A stretch of DNA of 64,000 nt from Flavobacterium microcysteis (GCF_006385255.1 NZ_VFJE01000050.1:1-64000); one strand, 5' to 3'; positions 17,879 through 27,244 are shown, numbered from the stretch's first letter. The notes: generated by a model from the sequence alone, not told the origin. Program-made: numbers and translations.

Positions 17879-19222
17879 TTATACAACTCCTTGTGCCAAC
17901 ATCGCATCGGCTACTTTTACAAAGCCTGCAATGTTTGCTCCTTTTACGTAATCAACATATCCTGTTCCGTCAGAACCATATTTTACACATGATGTGTGGA
18001 TATCAAGCATAATTCTTTTCAATCTTTCGTCAACTTCTTCAGAAGTCCAGCTCAAACGCAATGAGTTCTGAGACATTTCAAGACCAGAAGTTGCTACTCC
18101 ACCAGCATTTGATGCTTTACCCGGAGCAAAAAGAATTTTAGCTTTTTGGAAAACCTCAACTGCTTCAGGCGTTGAAGGCATGTTAGCTCCTTCGGCTACG
18201 CAGATACATCCGTTTGCTACTAATAATTTTGCTTCTTCTCCGTCTAATTCATTTTGGGTTGCACATGGCAAAGCGATATCACATTTTACTTCCCAAGGAC
18301 GTTTTCCAGCCACATATTTTGCGCTTGGATATTTTTTAGTGTACTCGCTGATTCTCGCATAGTCTACATTTTTAAGTTGCATAACATACGCTAGTTTTTC
18401 AGCATCAATTCCGTCTGCATCATAAATGTATCCAGCCGAATCTGACAATGTAACTACTTTACCACCTAATTGAGTTGCTTTTTCTGCTGCGTATTGGGCT
18501 ACGTTTCCAGAACCGGAAACCACAACCGTTTTGCCTTCAAAACTTTGTCCTTTAGTCTGAAGCATACTTTGTGCAAAATACACATCGCCATAACCTGTAG
18601 CTTCAGGACGAATAAGAGAACCTCCAAAAGAAATTCCTTTACCAGTCAAAACACCTGTAAATTCATTTCTAAGTCTTTTGTACTGGCCAAACATATAGCC
18701 TACTTCTCTTCCTCCAACACCAATATCTCCAGCAGGAACGTCAGTGTTGTCACCAATATGCTTTGACAATTCCGTCATAAATGCCTGGCAGAATTTCATG
18801 ATTTCGTTATCTGATTTTCCTTTCGGATCAAAATCAGCACCACCTTTTCCACCGCCCATTGGCAATGTGGTCAAGCTGTTTTTAAATGTCTGCTCAAAAG
18901 CAAGGAATTTTAAGATACTTAAGTTTACGGAAGGATGGAAACGGATACCTCCTTTGTAAGGTCCGATTGCCGAATTCATCTGGATTCTGTAGCCACGGTT
19001 TACCTTAGTATTTCCGGCATCATCCATCCAGCTTACTCTGAACATGACAACACGTTCAGCTTCGACCATTCTTTCCAAAAGCATCTTGTTTTGGTATTTT
19101 TTATTTTCTTCGATAAAAGGAATTACAGTCTCTGCAACTTCTTTTACAGCCTGTAGAAATTCAGGCTCATTAGGATTTCTTGTAGCAACTGCTTCAACAA
19201 AAGAGTTAATACTTTCTGACAT
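17879..19222 (-). CDS. gdhA: NADP-dependent glutamate dehydrogenase
   Basis: 447 residues from the ATG at 19222, the usual length of the hexameric class; the longer frame to 19324 adds a non-conserved leader and is rejected. Signature 'LPMGGGKGGADFDPKG' with the catalytic Lys, 'DVPAGDIGVGGREVGYM', and the Rossmann 'VVSGSGNVAQYAAE'. It aminates 2-oxoglutarate with ammonium. Monocistronic, own terminator. An 8-bp inverted repeat lies between its -7 box and start, suggesting a repressor site. Confidence 0.95.
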   Translation of the reverse strand: MSESINSFVEAVATRNPNEPEFLQAVKEVAETVIPFIEENKKYQNKMLLERMVEAERVVMFRVSWMDDAGNTKVNRGYRIQMNSAIGPYKGGIRFHPSVNLSILKFLAFEQTFKNSLTTLPMGGGKGGADFDPKGKSDNEIMKFCQAFMTELSKHIGDNTDVPAGDIGVGGREVGYMFGQYKRLRNEFTGVLTGKGISFGGSLIRPEATGYGDVYFAQSMLQTKGQSFEGKTVVVSGSGNVAQYAAEKATQLGGKVVTLSDSAGYIYDADGIDAEKLAYVMQLKNVDYARISEYTKKYPSAKYVAGKRPWEVKCDIALPCATQNELDGEEAKLLVANGCICVAEGANMPSTPEAVEVFQKAKILFAPGKASNAGGVATSGLEMSQNSLRLSWTSEEVDERLKRIMLDIHTSCVKYGSDGTGYVDYVKGANIAGFVKVADAMLAQGVV

Positions 19223-19240
19223 GATTATTAAGTAGTTATT

Positions 19241-19261
19241 AACGTTTTCAATGAAAACGTT
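19241..19261 (-). promoter_or_regulatory. Inverted repeat in the gdhA leader, candidate operator
   Basis: AACGTTTT (19241-19248) and AAAACGTT (19254-19261) form a perfect 8-bp inverted repeat with a 5-base centre, 15 bases downstream of the -7 box and 18 bases before the ATG. Confidence 0.5.
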
Positions 19262-19275
19262 TTCGTTTGATAGCA

Positions 19276-19283
19276 CAAAGATA
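19276..19283 (-). promoter_or_regulatory. -7 box of gdhA
   Basis: TATCTTTG on the minus strand, a match to the Bacteroidetes TAnnTTTG box, 54 bases before the start codon. No good -33 TTG at the standard distance. Confidence 0.5.
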
Positions 19284-19486
19284 CATCTTCTCCAAATACG
19301 TGAAGTTTTTTTTTTGATTATCAATAGATTTATTTTTTTATGAGAAAATCTTAAACAAATCCATTTTTAGCGGGGTGATTTTAGAGTTTTTATGATATTT
19401 TTCGAGGCAAAAAACTATTTTTCTTTTTTTTTTATAAGTGCCTGATGTTTTTATATATTTGTCTCGAATTCTTTAAATTTGATTAG

Positions 19487-20266
19487 ATGCCCAGAATCTA
19501 TTTTTTAATTCTAGCATTAGCTTTTGGAGGGCTGAATACGGCTTTTGCCCAATTTGGCTTTTCGCATGAGATTGGTGTAATCGTGGGTCCTGTAGCACTG
19601 CAATCAGACTATGGAGAGCGCCATGACTTAAGCACAAACGCTGGAAACACAGGAATTGGGGTTGGAATTATTCACTACCTTAACTTTTCTTATAAAGCAG
19701 AATGTAACTGTTATGCACGTGAGACATTTTTCAACGACCACTTTAAAGTGAGAACAGAATTGTCTTACAGCAAGACTAATTTGCAGCACTTCGGAAAATG
19801 GGTAGATGACAGCAAAACTAGTGTTACAGCTCAACAGCTAAGAAACATGAGAGGAAGCACTGCTATTACGAATATCGGAATGCAGCTTGAATATTATCCG
19901 CTAAGTATCCGTGACTTTACGGCTTCTAATGGAAGCTGGGCGCCTTTTGTGAGCTTAGGGGCTCAATTCAGCCATTACAATCCGGAAGCGAAGTCTACAA
20001 CTGGCCCGTTAACAATTATCAATACACCTGTAAAATACCGTGATGCTTTTAAAAACGAATCAGGAACTGTATGGTCTGTCGTTTCAAGTGTAGGAACCCG
20101 ATACAAACTGAATGAATTATCAGATTTGATGGTAGACTTGAGATTCCAGTATTATTTCTCTGACTGGGTTGACGGATTACGACCAGATCCAGCTCGTTAT
20201 TCAGAAAACAAAGCCAATGACTGGTTGGTTTGGTTTAACGTAGGTTATATCTACTATTTGAATTAA
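19487..20266 (+). CDS. Outer-membrane beta-barrel-like protein next to gdhA
   Basis: 259 residues, signal peptide MPRIYFLILALAFGGLNTAFAQ. Alternating aromatic strands (FKVRTELSYSK, MQLEYYPLSI, LMVDLRFQYYFSDW) and an aromatic-rich C-terminus (WFNVGYIYYLN) suggest a small barrel in the outer membrane. I recall this as a conserved flavobacterial family (THC0290_0291-like) but cannot confirm the name. A TATATTTG -7 box lies at 19454-19461. Function unknown. Divergent from gdhA. Confidence 0.7.
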   Translation: MPRIYFLILALAFGGLNTAFAQFGFSHEIGVIVGPVALQSDYGERHDLSTNAGNTGIGVGIIHYLNFSYKAECNCYARETFFNDHFKVRTELSYSKTNLQHFGKWVDDSKTSVTAQQLRNMRGSTAITNIGMQLEYYPLSIRDFTASNGSWAPFVSLGAQFSHYNPEAKSTTGPLTIINTPVKYRDAFKNESGTVWSVVSSVGTRYKLNELSDLMVDLRFQYYFSDWVDGLRPDPARYSENKANDWLVWFNVGYIYYLN

Positions 20267-20286
20267 AATAAAATATCCCAAAATAA

Positions 20287-20314
20287 AAAAGTCCCGATTT
20301 TCATCGGGACTTTT
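20287..20314. terminator. Bidirectional terminator
   Basis: 12-bp perfect stem AAAAGTCCCGAT / ATCGGGACTTTT (20287-20298, 20303-20314), flanked by A's and T's, between the convergent barrel gene and the PLP-enzyme gene. Confidence 0.85.
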
Positions 20315-20318
20315 CTTT

Positions 20319-21464
20319 TTATTGCAATGCCTGTTTTAGGTCTTCAATCAAGTCATCGATATCTTCGATACCTACACTTAAACGAACCAGGTCATCTGTA
20401 ATTCCTATTTCTTTTCTTTTATCTTCCGGAATAGAAGCGTGTGTCATCAGAGCTGGGTGGTTTGCCAATGATTCCACTCCTCCTAAAGATTCAGCCAAAG
20501 TAAATACTTGTAGTTTTTCCAAGAAACGAACAGCATCTTCTTTTTTTCCTGATTCAAAAGTAAAAGAAACCATACCTCCAAAACCGTTCTTCATTTGTTT
20601 TTTAGCAATTTCGTGGAACGGATGCGATTCCAATCCCGGATAAAAAACAGTTTTTATTTTTGGATGGTTGCTCAAAAACTCCGTAACCTTTGCTCCATTC
20701 TCGCAATGTCTCTGAACTCTTAAATGCAAAGTCTTGATTCCTCTCAATACTAAAAATGAATCCTGGGGACCCAATGTAGCACCAGTAGCAAATTGTTGGA
20801 AATGCAACTGTTCTGCCAAAGCCTCATCTTTCACAACCAAAGCACCTGCAATAACATCAGAGTGCCCACCAAGATATTTTGTTGCCGAATGCATAACGAT
20901 ATCTGCTCCTAAATCCAATGGCTTTTGTAAGTATGGAGTAGCAAAAGTATTATCGACAGCAAAAAGCAGCTTGTGTTCTTTTGTTATTTTGGCAATAGCT
21001 TCAATATCTGCTAATTTCATCAAAGGATTGGTTGGTGTTTCTACCCATACCAGTTTTGTATTTTCGTTGATTAGCGATTTGAATTTCTCCAAATCATTCA
21101 TATCAACAAAATGAAACTTGATGCCAGAATTTTTATAAATTCTCGTAAACATTCTGTAAGTTCCACCATATAAATCGTCCATGGCAATAACCTCATCTCC
21201 TGCCTGGAAAGATCTCAAAACGCAATCTGTTGCTGCTAATCCTGAAGAAAAAGCAAGACCTTTTACTCCGTTTTCAATACTTGCCAAAGCATTTTCTAAG
21301 GCCGTACGAGTTGGGTTGGCTGCTCTGCTGTATTCATAATCTCCAATAGGCTGTCCTGGGCTTGACTGTACAAAGGTAGAAGTCTGGTAAACTGGCGGCA
21401 TTACGGCTCCTGTACTAGGATCGTGATGCTGTCCGCCATGGATCACTTTAGTGTTAAATTTCAT
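20319..21464 (-). CDS. Cystathionine gamma-synthase/lyase (trans-sulfuration PLP enzyme)
   Basis: 381 residues. PLP lysine is Lys196 in 'HSATKYLGGHSDVIAG'; phosphate-binding 'FSSGLAATDCVL' and the substrate Tyr/Arg region 'YEYSRAANPTR' are intact. The family covers cystathionine gamma-synthase, gamma-lyase and relatives using the same fold; sequence alone does not decide between synthase (methionine synthesis) and lyase (cysteine formation). Stands alone; a TAAATTTG -7 box is on the minus strand at 21497-21504. Confidence 0.88.
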   Translation of the reverse strand: MKFNTKVIHGGQHHDPSTGAVMPPVYQTSTFVQSSPGQPIGDYEYSRAANPTRTALENALASIENGVKGLAFSSGLAATDCVLRSFQAGDEVIAMDDLYGGTYRMFTRIYKNSGIKFHFVDMNDLEKFKSLINENTKLVWVETPTNPLMKLADIEAIAKITKEHKLLFAVDNTFATPYLQKPLDLGADIVMHSATKYLGGHSDVIAGALVVKDEALAEQLHFQQFATGATLGPQDSFLVLRGIKTLHLRVQRHCENGAKVTEFLSNHPKIKTVFYPGLESHPFHEIAKKQMKNGFGGMVSFTFESGKKEDAVRFLEKLQVFTLAESLGGVESLANHPALMTHASIPEDKRKEIGITDDLVRLSVGIEDIDDLIEDLKQALQ

Positions 21465-21558
21465 ATAAATGATTATTTAAGTATCAATATTTTGGACAAA
21501 TTTACCTTTTAATTTTATTCTAAAAACGCTATATTTATAAATAATTAACACTGCAGTC

Positions 21559-22329
21559 ATGAAACGTCTCTTATTATTTATCGCAATACCGCTTGTTTTT
21601 GCAAGCTGTCAGAAAGACAAAAAAGAAGGATCTGAATTGAAAACAGTTGATTTCCAATCCAAAACTTTTGAAAAGAAGACAACACTGCCTTGCAAGGGCG
21701 ATCTTTGTGCCGAAGTAAAGATAACGGTTCCGGAAGCTTCTGCTGTTCCGGTAGTAGCAGACAGCATCAATAAGAAAATCTTCAATACGGTTCGTGGTAT
21801 TGTCTATTTTGGTGAGAAGCCATACAACGGAAAAAACTATGAAGAAATCATGGCTTCCTTTATCAATTCGTATGAGGAGTTGAAAAAAGAATTTCCTGAT
21901 GAAACTTTAGGTTGGGAAGCAAAAATAGATGCCAAAGTAGATTACACTTCAGACAAAGTCTTAAATATCAAATTGCATCATTACACCTACACAGGCGGTG
22001 CCCATGGTTATGATGGAAACCGTTCGTTGCTTTTTAATCCTGAAACAGGAAAAGAATTGACCCGAAAAGATTTCCTGAAAGATGAAGCCGACTTTAAGGC
22101 TTTTGCCGAAAAGGAATTCCGAGCAAAATATAAGATTCCCGCAGGTGCCATAAATGCAACAGGACTGATGTTTGAAAATGAAGTCTTTGACCTTCCGCAA
22201 AGTATTTTCTTCACACCAAAAGGACTGCTGTTATATTATAACACCTACGAAATTGCTTCTTATGCTGACGGCCCTAAAGAACTATTGTTGCCTTACGACC
22301 AGCTAAAAAATTATCTTCTTATCAAATAA
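21559..22329 (+). CDS. Lipoprotein with DUF4163/DUF3298-type domain
   Basis: 256 residues. Lipobox 'LVFASC' with Cys at residue 17, so a lipoprotein. The 'HHYTYTGGAHGY' block followed by 'FNPETGKELTRKDFLKD' and 'FFTPKGLLLYYNTYEIASYADGP' is typical of the RsiV-like DUF3298 C-terminus preceded by DUF4163. In Bacillus RsiV this domain binds lysozyme; in flavobacteria its role is unknown. Convergent with the DinB-family gene, 2 bases apart. Confidence 0.8.
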   Translation: MKRLLLFIAIPLVFASCQKDKKEGSELKTVDFQSKTFEKKTTLPCKGDLCAEVKITVPEASAVPVVADSINKKIFNTVRGIVYFGEKPYNGKNYEEIMASFINSYEELKKEFPDETLGWEAKIDAKVDYTSDKVLNIKLHHYTYTGGAHGYDGNRSLLFNPETGKELTRKDFLKDEADFKAFAEKEFRAKYKIPAGAINATGLMFENEVFDLPQSIFFTPKGLLLYYNTYEIASYADGPKELLLPYDQLKNYLLIK

Positions 22330-22331
22330 GG

Positions 22332-22787
22332 CTACACAAATTTGCGAATGCTCATCATCATTCCCAAATGCATGGCTTCATGATAATAATTATAGGCAAT
22401 TGCGCCTTCTGCACTTCGGATTGTAAATCCTAAATTATTTGTGAATTCGTGATAGGTTTTAAAAATCTGGTTGTCAAAATCAGCTTGGGTTTGCTCGACA
22501 GTTACATAAAGTAGTCGCTTTATCTCATCGACTTCTTCTTGCGTCACATCAGCTTCCGGCTTGGTTCCTTTTTGGTATTTCGAAATCATTTCGTCAGAAA
22601 TCATTGTAGAAAGTCCGGACAATTTATAAACCAACAATTGCTGTACGACAATAATATGACCAATGTTCCAGATCAAATTATTATTAAAACCTTCAGGAAC
22701 TTTGTTTAGTTGTTCTAAAGAATAATTTTGCAGATAGTTTTCTAAAACTTTTCTGTTCTGCAGAGTGATATTGAATGCTTCGTGCAT
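22332..22787 (-). CDS. DinB-family protein
   Basis: 151 residues in a four-helix pattern. Metal-binding His set is plausible: 'NIGHIIVVQQLLVYKL' and 'YYHEAMHLGMMMSIRKF', with the HxxxH spacing of DinB/YfiT-like bundles. Bacterial members are metal-dependent thiol transferases or hydrolases of unknown substrate. Confidence 0.8.
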   Translation of the reverse strand: MHEAFNITLQNRKVLENYLQNYSLEQLNKVPEGFNNNLIWNIGHIIVVQQLLVYKLSGLSTMISDEMISKYQKGTKPEADVTQEEVDEIKRLLYVTVEQTQADFDNQIFKTYHEFTNNLGFTIRSAEGAIAYNYYHEAMHLGMMMSIRKFV

Positions 22788-22838
22788 GGTATTTATTAAT
22801 TAAAAAGTTGTTTTTGAAATGAGACCGCTGTTTTTTTC

Positions 22839-23612
22839 TTAATCTGGTATTGAGCGGATTTTGAAAAACACTTTCCCTTTCTCTCCATTGTCTTTCACAT
22901 CCAGTGAAAGATCACCTGAAATCATCTTACATGTTTTTCTATCCAAAACATACTGCCCTGTCGCTACATTATCGAAATAGCCTTTTTCATTTTTAAGCCT
23001 TGAAGTTATAGAAACAATAATCTCTTTGTCATTAATCTCTGTTATTTTATAAGTAGAGGTAGTTTTAATTTTTGCCAACGGTTCTTCCCGTTCTGCTTCC
23101 CATTCAGAACCCATCCCAACCGGTTCTTCCGGAAAAGGAATATAGATATTAGAAATATTAATAATCTGATCCGTAGGTCTGCGTCTCTCTCCGTTTTTGT
23201 TTCTGAAAGATTCTATTACTTTTCCTTTATTATTTACGGAAACCTGAAAGGACTGATTCAATATCTGTTGAAGTTCTTGATGCATGTTTTTTTCTTCATC
23301 CGTCATTTCGTTAATATCCTTATTAGAATCATAACTCCCATTTTCTCCAAAAGCCCCTGAAGTCATACTCAGCCTGGCAACTTTTACACCAATCACATTC
23401 CTGTCAGGTTTTACAGCTTCTGTTGTGAACCTCATCTCTATAATACTCTGACTGTTTACAAGACTCCCTTTTATTACCGTAGCTACATATACTCTATCTA
23501 CTTGTCCAACCTCAAGTTTTAATTTCAAGTCAATAGTTTCTTTTTTAGCGCAACCAAATAAAATTGCCATAATTCCTCCAAGAAGGAGTCCGCCGATAAT
23601 CTTAGATTTCAT
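22839..23612 (-). CDS. Lipoprotein of the DUF6263 type
   Basis: 257 residues. Signal 'GGLLLGGIMAILFGCAKK' with lipobox Cys at residue 21. The rest is beta-rich (ITEINDKEIIVSITSRLKNEKG, DRKTCKMISGDLSLDV). I recall this pattern as DUF6263, but the name is uncertain. No catalytic motif. Function unknown. Confidence 0.65.
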   Translation of the reverse strand: MKSKIIGGLLLGGIMAILFGCAKKETIDLKLKLEVGQVDRVYVATVIKGSLVNSQSIIEMRFTTEAVKPDRNVIGVKVARLSMTSGAFGENGSYDSNKDINEMTDEEKNMHQELQQILNQSFQVSVNNKGKVIESFRNKNGERRRPTDQIINISNIYIPFPEEPVGMGSEWEAEREEPLAKIKTTSTYKITEINDKEIIVSITSRLKNEKGYFDNVATGQYVLDRKTCKMISGDLSLDVKDNGEKGKVFFKIRSIPD

Positions 23613-23696
23613 ATTTATAATTTGCCGATAATTTTGATAAAAATACAGCTTTTAAACTTTAAATGATTTTTCTTTGTACTATTAAATTTCACTCCA

Positions 23697-24050
23697 ATGA
23701 ACAATAAAATATATTACTTAAGCTCTTGCGATACCTGCCGAAAAATCATAAAGTCGCTTCCTAATACGGACAGGCTGGAATTTCATGATATCCGCCAAAA
23801 TCCTATTACTGAAGCAGAATTAGAAGAAATGTACAAGCTGTCTGGAAGCTATGAGGCACTATTCAGCAAAAAGGCACAGCTTTACAAATCACTGGATTTG
23901 AAAAACAAAAATCTGCAGGAAGCTGATTTTAAAAAATACCTTCTGGAACATTATACTTTTTTGAGCCGTCCGGTTTTTATCATTGATGGAAAAATCTATA
24001 TCGGCAATAGCCAGAAGAATATCCTTGAAGTGACCAAAGTGCTTTCGTAA
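23697..24050 (+). CDS. ArsC/Spx-family thioredoxin-fold protein
   Basis: 117 residues, normal for the family. N-terminal CxxC in 'SSCDTCRK' (Cys11, Cys14) and 'FLSRPVFIIDGKIYIG' close to the cis-Pro region. Could be an arsenate-reductase-like enzyme or a Spx/YffB-type redox protein. No ars genes nearby. The following transporter gene starts 2 bases after its stop. Confidence 0.8.
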   Translation: MNNKIYYLSSCDTCRKIIKSLPNTDRLEFHDIRQNPITEAELEEMYKLSGSYEALFSKKAQLYKSLDLKNKNLQEADFKKYLLEHYTFLSRPVFIIDGKIYIGNSQKNILEVTKVLS

Positions 24051-24051
24051 G

Positions 24052-24948
24052 ATGTCTACCCGAAATTGGGCCTTATTAGGCGCCCTGATGGTTTCGATTA
24101 TTTATGGCGTGACCTTTACGATTGCCAAAGATGTAATGCCGGAGTTTGTCAAGCCTTTCGGATTTATCGTCTTGCGGGTTGGCGGTTCAACATTGCTGTT
24201 TTGGCTTGTCGCACTTTTCTTAAAAACAGAAAAAATTGCCTTAAATGATTTCCCAAGAATCATTGCTTCAGCTTTTTTTGGGGTGGCTTTTAACATGCTT
24301 ACTTTTTTCGAAGGATTAAGTCTTACTTCGCCAATTATGGCTTCGGTAATTATGGTTACGACACCTATGATTGTACTGCTTCTTTCCGCCATAATCATGA
24401 AGGAAAAAATTCTGAAATGGAAAGCTTTCGGGATTCTATTGGGATTGGCAGGAACTTTACTGTTGATTTTATACGGAAAAAGCGTAGGCAATGCTTCCAA
24501 TGCCATGTGGGGCAACTTTTTGGTTTTTGTCAATGCTGTTTCTTATGGTTTTTACCTGATTATCGTCAAAAAACTAATGGAAAAATACAGTGCTTTTTCA
24601 TTCGTCAAATGGATTTACCTTTTCGGATTTATTATGGTACTGCCTTTTGGATGGAAACAGGTTCAAGAAATAGAATGGGCCGTTATTCCAACACCTGTAT
24701 ATGCTAAAATCCTTTTTGTTGTTGTAATATCTACATTCCTGACCTATCTGCTGAATCTTTTGTCAATGAAAGAACTCAAGCCTACGATTGTGGCTGTTTT
24801 TATCTATTTGCAGCCGTTTTTCGCAACACTGTTCGCTATTGGTTTAGGAAAAGACCAACTGAGTTTGATTAAGATAATTTCTGCCGGAATGATTTTTCTG
24901 GGAATCTATCTTGTAACGCAAAAGAAAAAAAACATACTAACAAACTGA
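24052..24948 (+). CDS. EamA-family DMT transporter
   Basis: 298 residues, about ten hydrophobic helices in two EamA repeats (first ~8-140, second ~150-290). Inner-membrane exporter or importer of small metabolites; substrate not deducible. Probably co-transcribed with the ArsC-like gene. Confidence 0.88.
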   Translation: MSTRNWALLGALMVSIIYGVTFTIAKDVMPEFVKPFGFIVLRVGGSTLLFWLVALFLKTEKIALNDFPRIIASAFFGVAFNMLTFFEGLSLTSPIMASVIMVTTPMIVLLLSAIIMKEKILKWKAFGILLGLAGTLLLILYGKSVGNASNAMWGNFLVFVNAVSYGFYLIIVKKLMEKYSAFSFVKWIYLFGFIMVLPFGWKQVQEIEWAVIPTPVYAKILFVVVISTFLTYLLNLLSMKELKPTIVAVFIYLQPFFATLFAIGLGKDQLSLIKIISAGMIFLGIYLVTQKKKNILTN

Positions 24949-25013
24949 TTCAAATCCTTAATTGGATAAGAATCTAATTTCAAGCGTCTGAAAACGGACT
25001 CAATACTTTTTAT

Positions 25014-25021
25014 TACATTTG
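25014..25021 (+). promoter_or_regulatory. -7 box before yicC
   Basis: TACATTTG, matches TAnnTTTG, 20 bases before the yicC ATG. -33 element not clear. Confidence 0.4.
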
Positions 25022-25040
25022 TAGCTACTTAAATTGGAAT

Positions 25041-25898
25041 ATGATACAATCAATGACTGGTTTCGGCAAAGCAACTTTGCAATTGCCTAACAAAAAAATT
25101 ACCGTTGAAATCAAATCCTTAAACAGCAAAAGTTTGGATTTGAATGTGAGAACGCCTTATGTTTATCGCGAAATGGAATTGACGCTCCGAAATCAGATTG
25201 CTCAGAAATTAGAAAGAGGAAAAGTAGACTTTTCTTTATTTATAGAAATCACCGGCGAAGAAACTTCGTCCAAGATCAATGTGCCTATCGTAAAAGCCTA
25301 TATCAATCAGCTGAGACAAGTTGTTGATGGTGATGATACGGAACTACTCAAAATGGCTGTCAGAATGCCGGATGCGCTAAAAACCGAACGTGAGGAATTA
25401 GACGAAAATGAATGGAAAATCATACAAGGTGTTATTGACCAAGGATTGAAAAACATTCAGGAATTCAGAACTTCAGAAGGTATTGCGCTTGAAAAAGAAT
25501 TCCTTATCAGAATTGGCAACATTCTTGCGTTAATGAAAGAGACTGTAGCTTTAGATGGCGAAAGGATTGAAACGGTAAAAAACCGCCTAAAAACTGCTAT
25601 CGAAGAACTGAATGTCAATGTTGACGAAAATCGCTTTGAGCAGGAACTTATTTTCTATCTTGAAAAATACGATATTACAGAGGAAAAAGTACGTTTGGAA
25701 AACCACTTGAATTATTTCATGGAAACATTGGCAGGAAACGAAGCCAATGGTAGAAAATTAGGCTTTATTACTCAGGAAATTGGTAGAGAAATCAATACAA
25801 TGGGTTCCAAATCCAACCATGCACAAATGCAGAAGCTTGTCGTCCAGATGAAAGACGAACTGGAAAAAATCAAAGAACAAGTTTTGAACGTTTTGTAA
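25041..25898 (+). CDS. yicC: YicC-family endoribonuclease
   Basis: 285 residues. Hallmark start 'MIQSMTGFGKA' and end 'IGREINTMGSKSNHAQMQKLVVQMKDELEKIKEQVLNVL' region match YicC over full length. Escherichia coli YicC is a small-RNA-directed endoribonuclease. First gene of a yicC-gmk-nadD run. Confidence 0.92.
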   Translation: MIQSMTGFGKATLQLPNKKITVEIKSLNSKSLDLNVRTPYVYREMELTLRNQIAQKLERGKVDFSLFIEITGEETSSKINVPIVKAYINQLRQVVDGDDTELLKMAVRMPDALKTEREELDENEWKIIQGVIDQGLKNIQEFRTSEGIALEKEFLIRIGNILALMKETVALDGERIETVKNRLKTAIEELNVNVDENRFEQELIFYLEKYDITEEKVRLENHLNYFMETLAGNEANGRKLGFITQEIGREINTMGSKSNHAQMQKLVVQMKDELEKIKEQVLNVL

Positions 25899-25918
25899 AA
25901 ACAAACAACAACGCAACA

Positions 25919-26494
25919 ATGAATAATGGCAAATTAATAGTATTTTCGGCTCCTTCTGGCTCTGGAAAGACTACGATAGTACGATACCTTTTAGCTCAAA
26001 AAGAACTGCACCTGGATTTTTCTATTTCGGCAACTTCGCGTGAAAAAAGAGGAGAAGAAATCAACGGCAGGGATTATTATTTTCTATCTGCAGAAGAATT
26101 CCAAAAAAAAATACAGGAAAATGCTTTTGTCGAATACGAAGAAGTTTACAAAGACAATTATTATGGCACCCTAAAAAGCGAACTGGAACGAATCTGGGCA
26201 GACGGAAAGCATGTCATATTTGACATTGACGTAATCGGTGGCCTGAATATAAAAAAGCAATACCCAAAACAGACCTTAGCAGTATTTGTGAGTCCTCCAT
26301 CTGTAGAAGAATTGGAAAGAAGACTTCGTTTTCGTCAGACTGAAACCGACGAAAAGATACAAATGCGTATTGCTAAAGCCGAGAAAGAAATTGCCAAAGC
26401 CGAAGAATTTGACGTAATCCTAAAAAATTACGACCTTGAAATAGCGAAAAATGACGCTTATAAGTTGGTTTACGATTATTTGAAAATGATTTAA
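25919..26494 (+). CDS. gmk: Guanylate kinase
   Basis: 191 residues. P-loop 'APSGSGKTTIV' (residues 11-20), GMP-binding 'SISATSREKRGEE', 'GRDYYFL' and 'VFDIDVIGGLNIKKQ'-like block (written IFDIDVIGGL). Phosphorylates GMP to GDP. 20 bases after yicC. Confidence 0.95.
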   Translation: MNNGKLIVFSAPSGSGKTTIVRYLLAQKELHLDFSISATSREKRGEEINGRDYYFLSAEEFQKKIQENAFVEYEEVYKDNYYGTLKSELERIWADGKHVIFDIDVIGGLNIKKQYPKQTLAVFVSPPSVEELERRLRFRQTETDEKIQMRIAKAEKEIAKAEEFDVILKNYDLEIAKNDAYKLVYDYLKMI

Positions 26495-26565
26495 TGAGGT
26501 GCTGAGGCATTAAGGTTCTAAGGACCTTAGCAACTCAGAACCTTAGTCGCTTAGAGCCTTAACAA
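26495..26565. repeat. Word-repeat spacer, 'CTTAG' type
   Basis: Between gmk and nadD, seven or more variants of CTTAG/CTAAG. TAAGGTTCT and AGAACCTTA form a perfect inverted repeat, with CTAAGG/CCTTAG nested inside. Not a terminator: no T-run. Confidence 0.7.
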
Positions 26566-27147
26566 ATGAAAATAGGATTATACTTCGGAACGTTTAACCC
26601 AATCCATGTAGGTCATATGATTATTGCCAACCACATGGCTGAATTTTCAGATCTAGATCAGGTATGGATGGTTGTGACGCCACATAATCCTCTCAAGAAA
26701 AAAAGTACTTTGCTGGAAGACCATCATAGGCTTCAGATGGTTTTTCTGGCAACGGAAGACTATCCAAAGTTAAAACCTTCCGATATTGAATTTAAGCTGC
26801 CACAGCCAAATTATACGGTAAATACGTTAGCCTATCTTCAGGAAAAGTTTCTCCAATATGAATTTTCTTTAATTATGGGCGAAGACAACCTCAACTCTTT
26901 CCATAAGTGGAAAAACTATGATGTTATCCTCCAAAATCATGATATTTATGTTTATCCGAGAATTTCTGATGAGATTATCAGTCAGGAATTTACAGGGCAT
27001 CCAAAAATCCATGTCATTGACGCTCCAGTAGTCGAAATTTCTTCGACTAAAATTCGGGAAAGTATCAAAAATGGAAAAAATGCAAGACCTATGCTTCCTG
27101 AAAAGGTATGGGATTATATCGATCATAATTTATTTTACAAAAAGTAG
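26566..27147 (+). CDS. nadD: Nicotinate-nucleotide adenylyltransferase
   Basis: 193 residues. 'GTFNPIHVGHM' with HxGH at His14-His17 and 'EISSTKIRESI' near the C-terminus are the two nucleotidyltransferase signatures. Forms NaAD from NaMN (some also use NMN). It would supply the adenylylation step if NadV makes NMN, but it lies outside the NrtR-linked operon. Confidence 0.93.
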   Translation: MKIGLYFGTFNPIHVGHMIIANHMAEFSDLDQVWMVVTPHNPLKKKSTLLEDHHRLQMVFLATEDYPKLKPSDIEFKLPQPNYTVNTLAYLQEKFLQYEFSLIMGEDNLNSFHKWKNYDVILQNHDIYVYPRISDEIISQEFTGHPKIHVIDAPVVEISSTKIRESIKNGKNARPMLPEKVWDYIDHNLFYKK

Positions 27148-27153
27148 ATTTCA

Positions 27154-27222
27154 GCCACAGATTATGAGATTAAAATAATTTTATCAGTAGCAAAATCAGC
27201 GAGAATCATTCCAATCTACGGC
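27154..27222. repeat. Direct repeat A, copy 1 (foldback unit)
   Basis: Begins GCCACAGATTATGAGATT and ends CAATCTACGGC. Second copy at 27245-27315. The two ends are imperfectly complementary, so each copy can form a long hairpin. Confidence 0.75.
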
Positions 27223-27244
27223 TAAAAATAAGAAGTAAGTTTAT

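Noticed and set aside
17879..19324. Longer GdhA with 34 extra N-terminal residues
   Set aside because: The extension covers the palindrome and -7 box and is not protein-like; MSESINSF at 19222 gives the family length.
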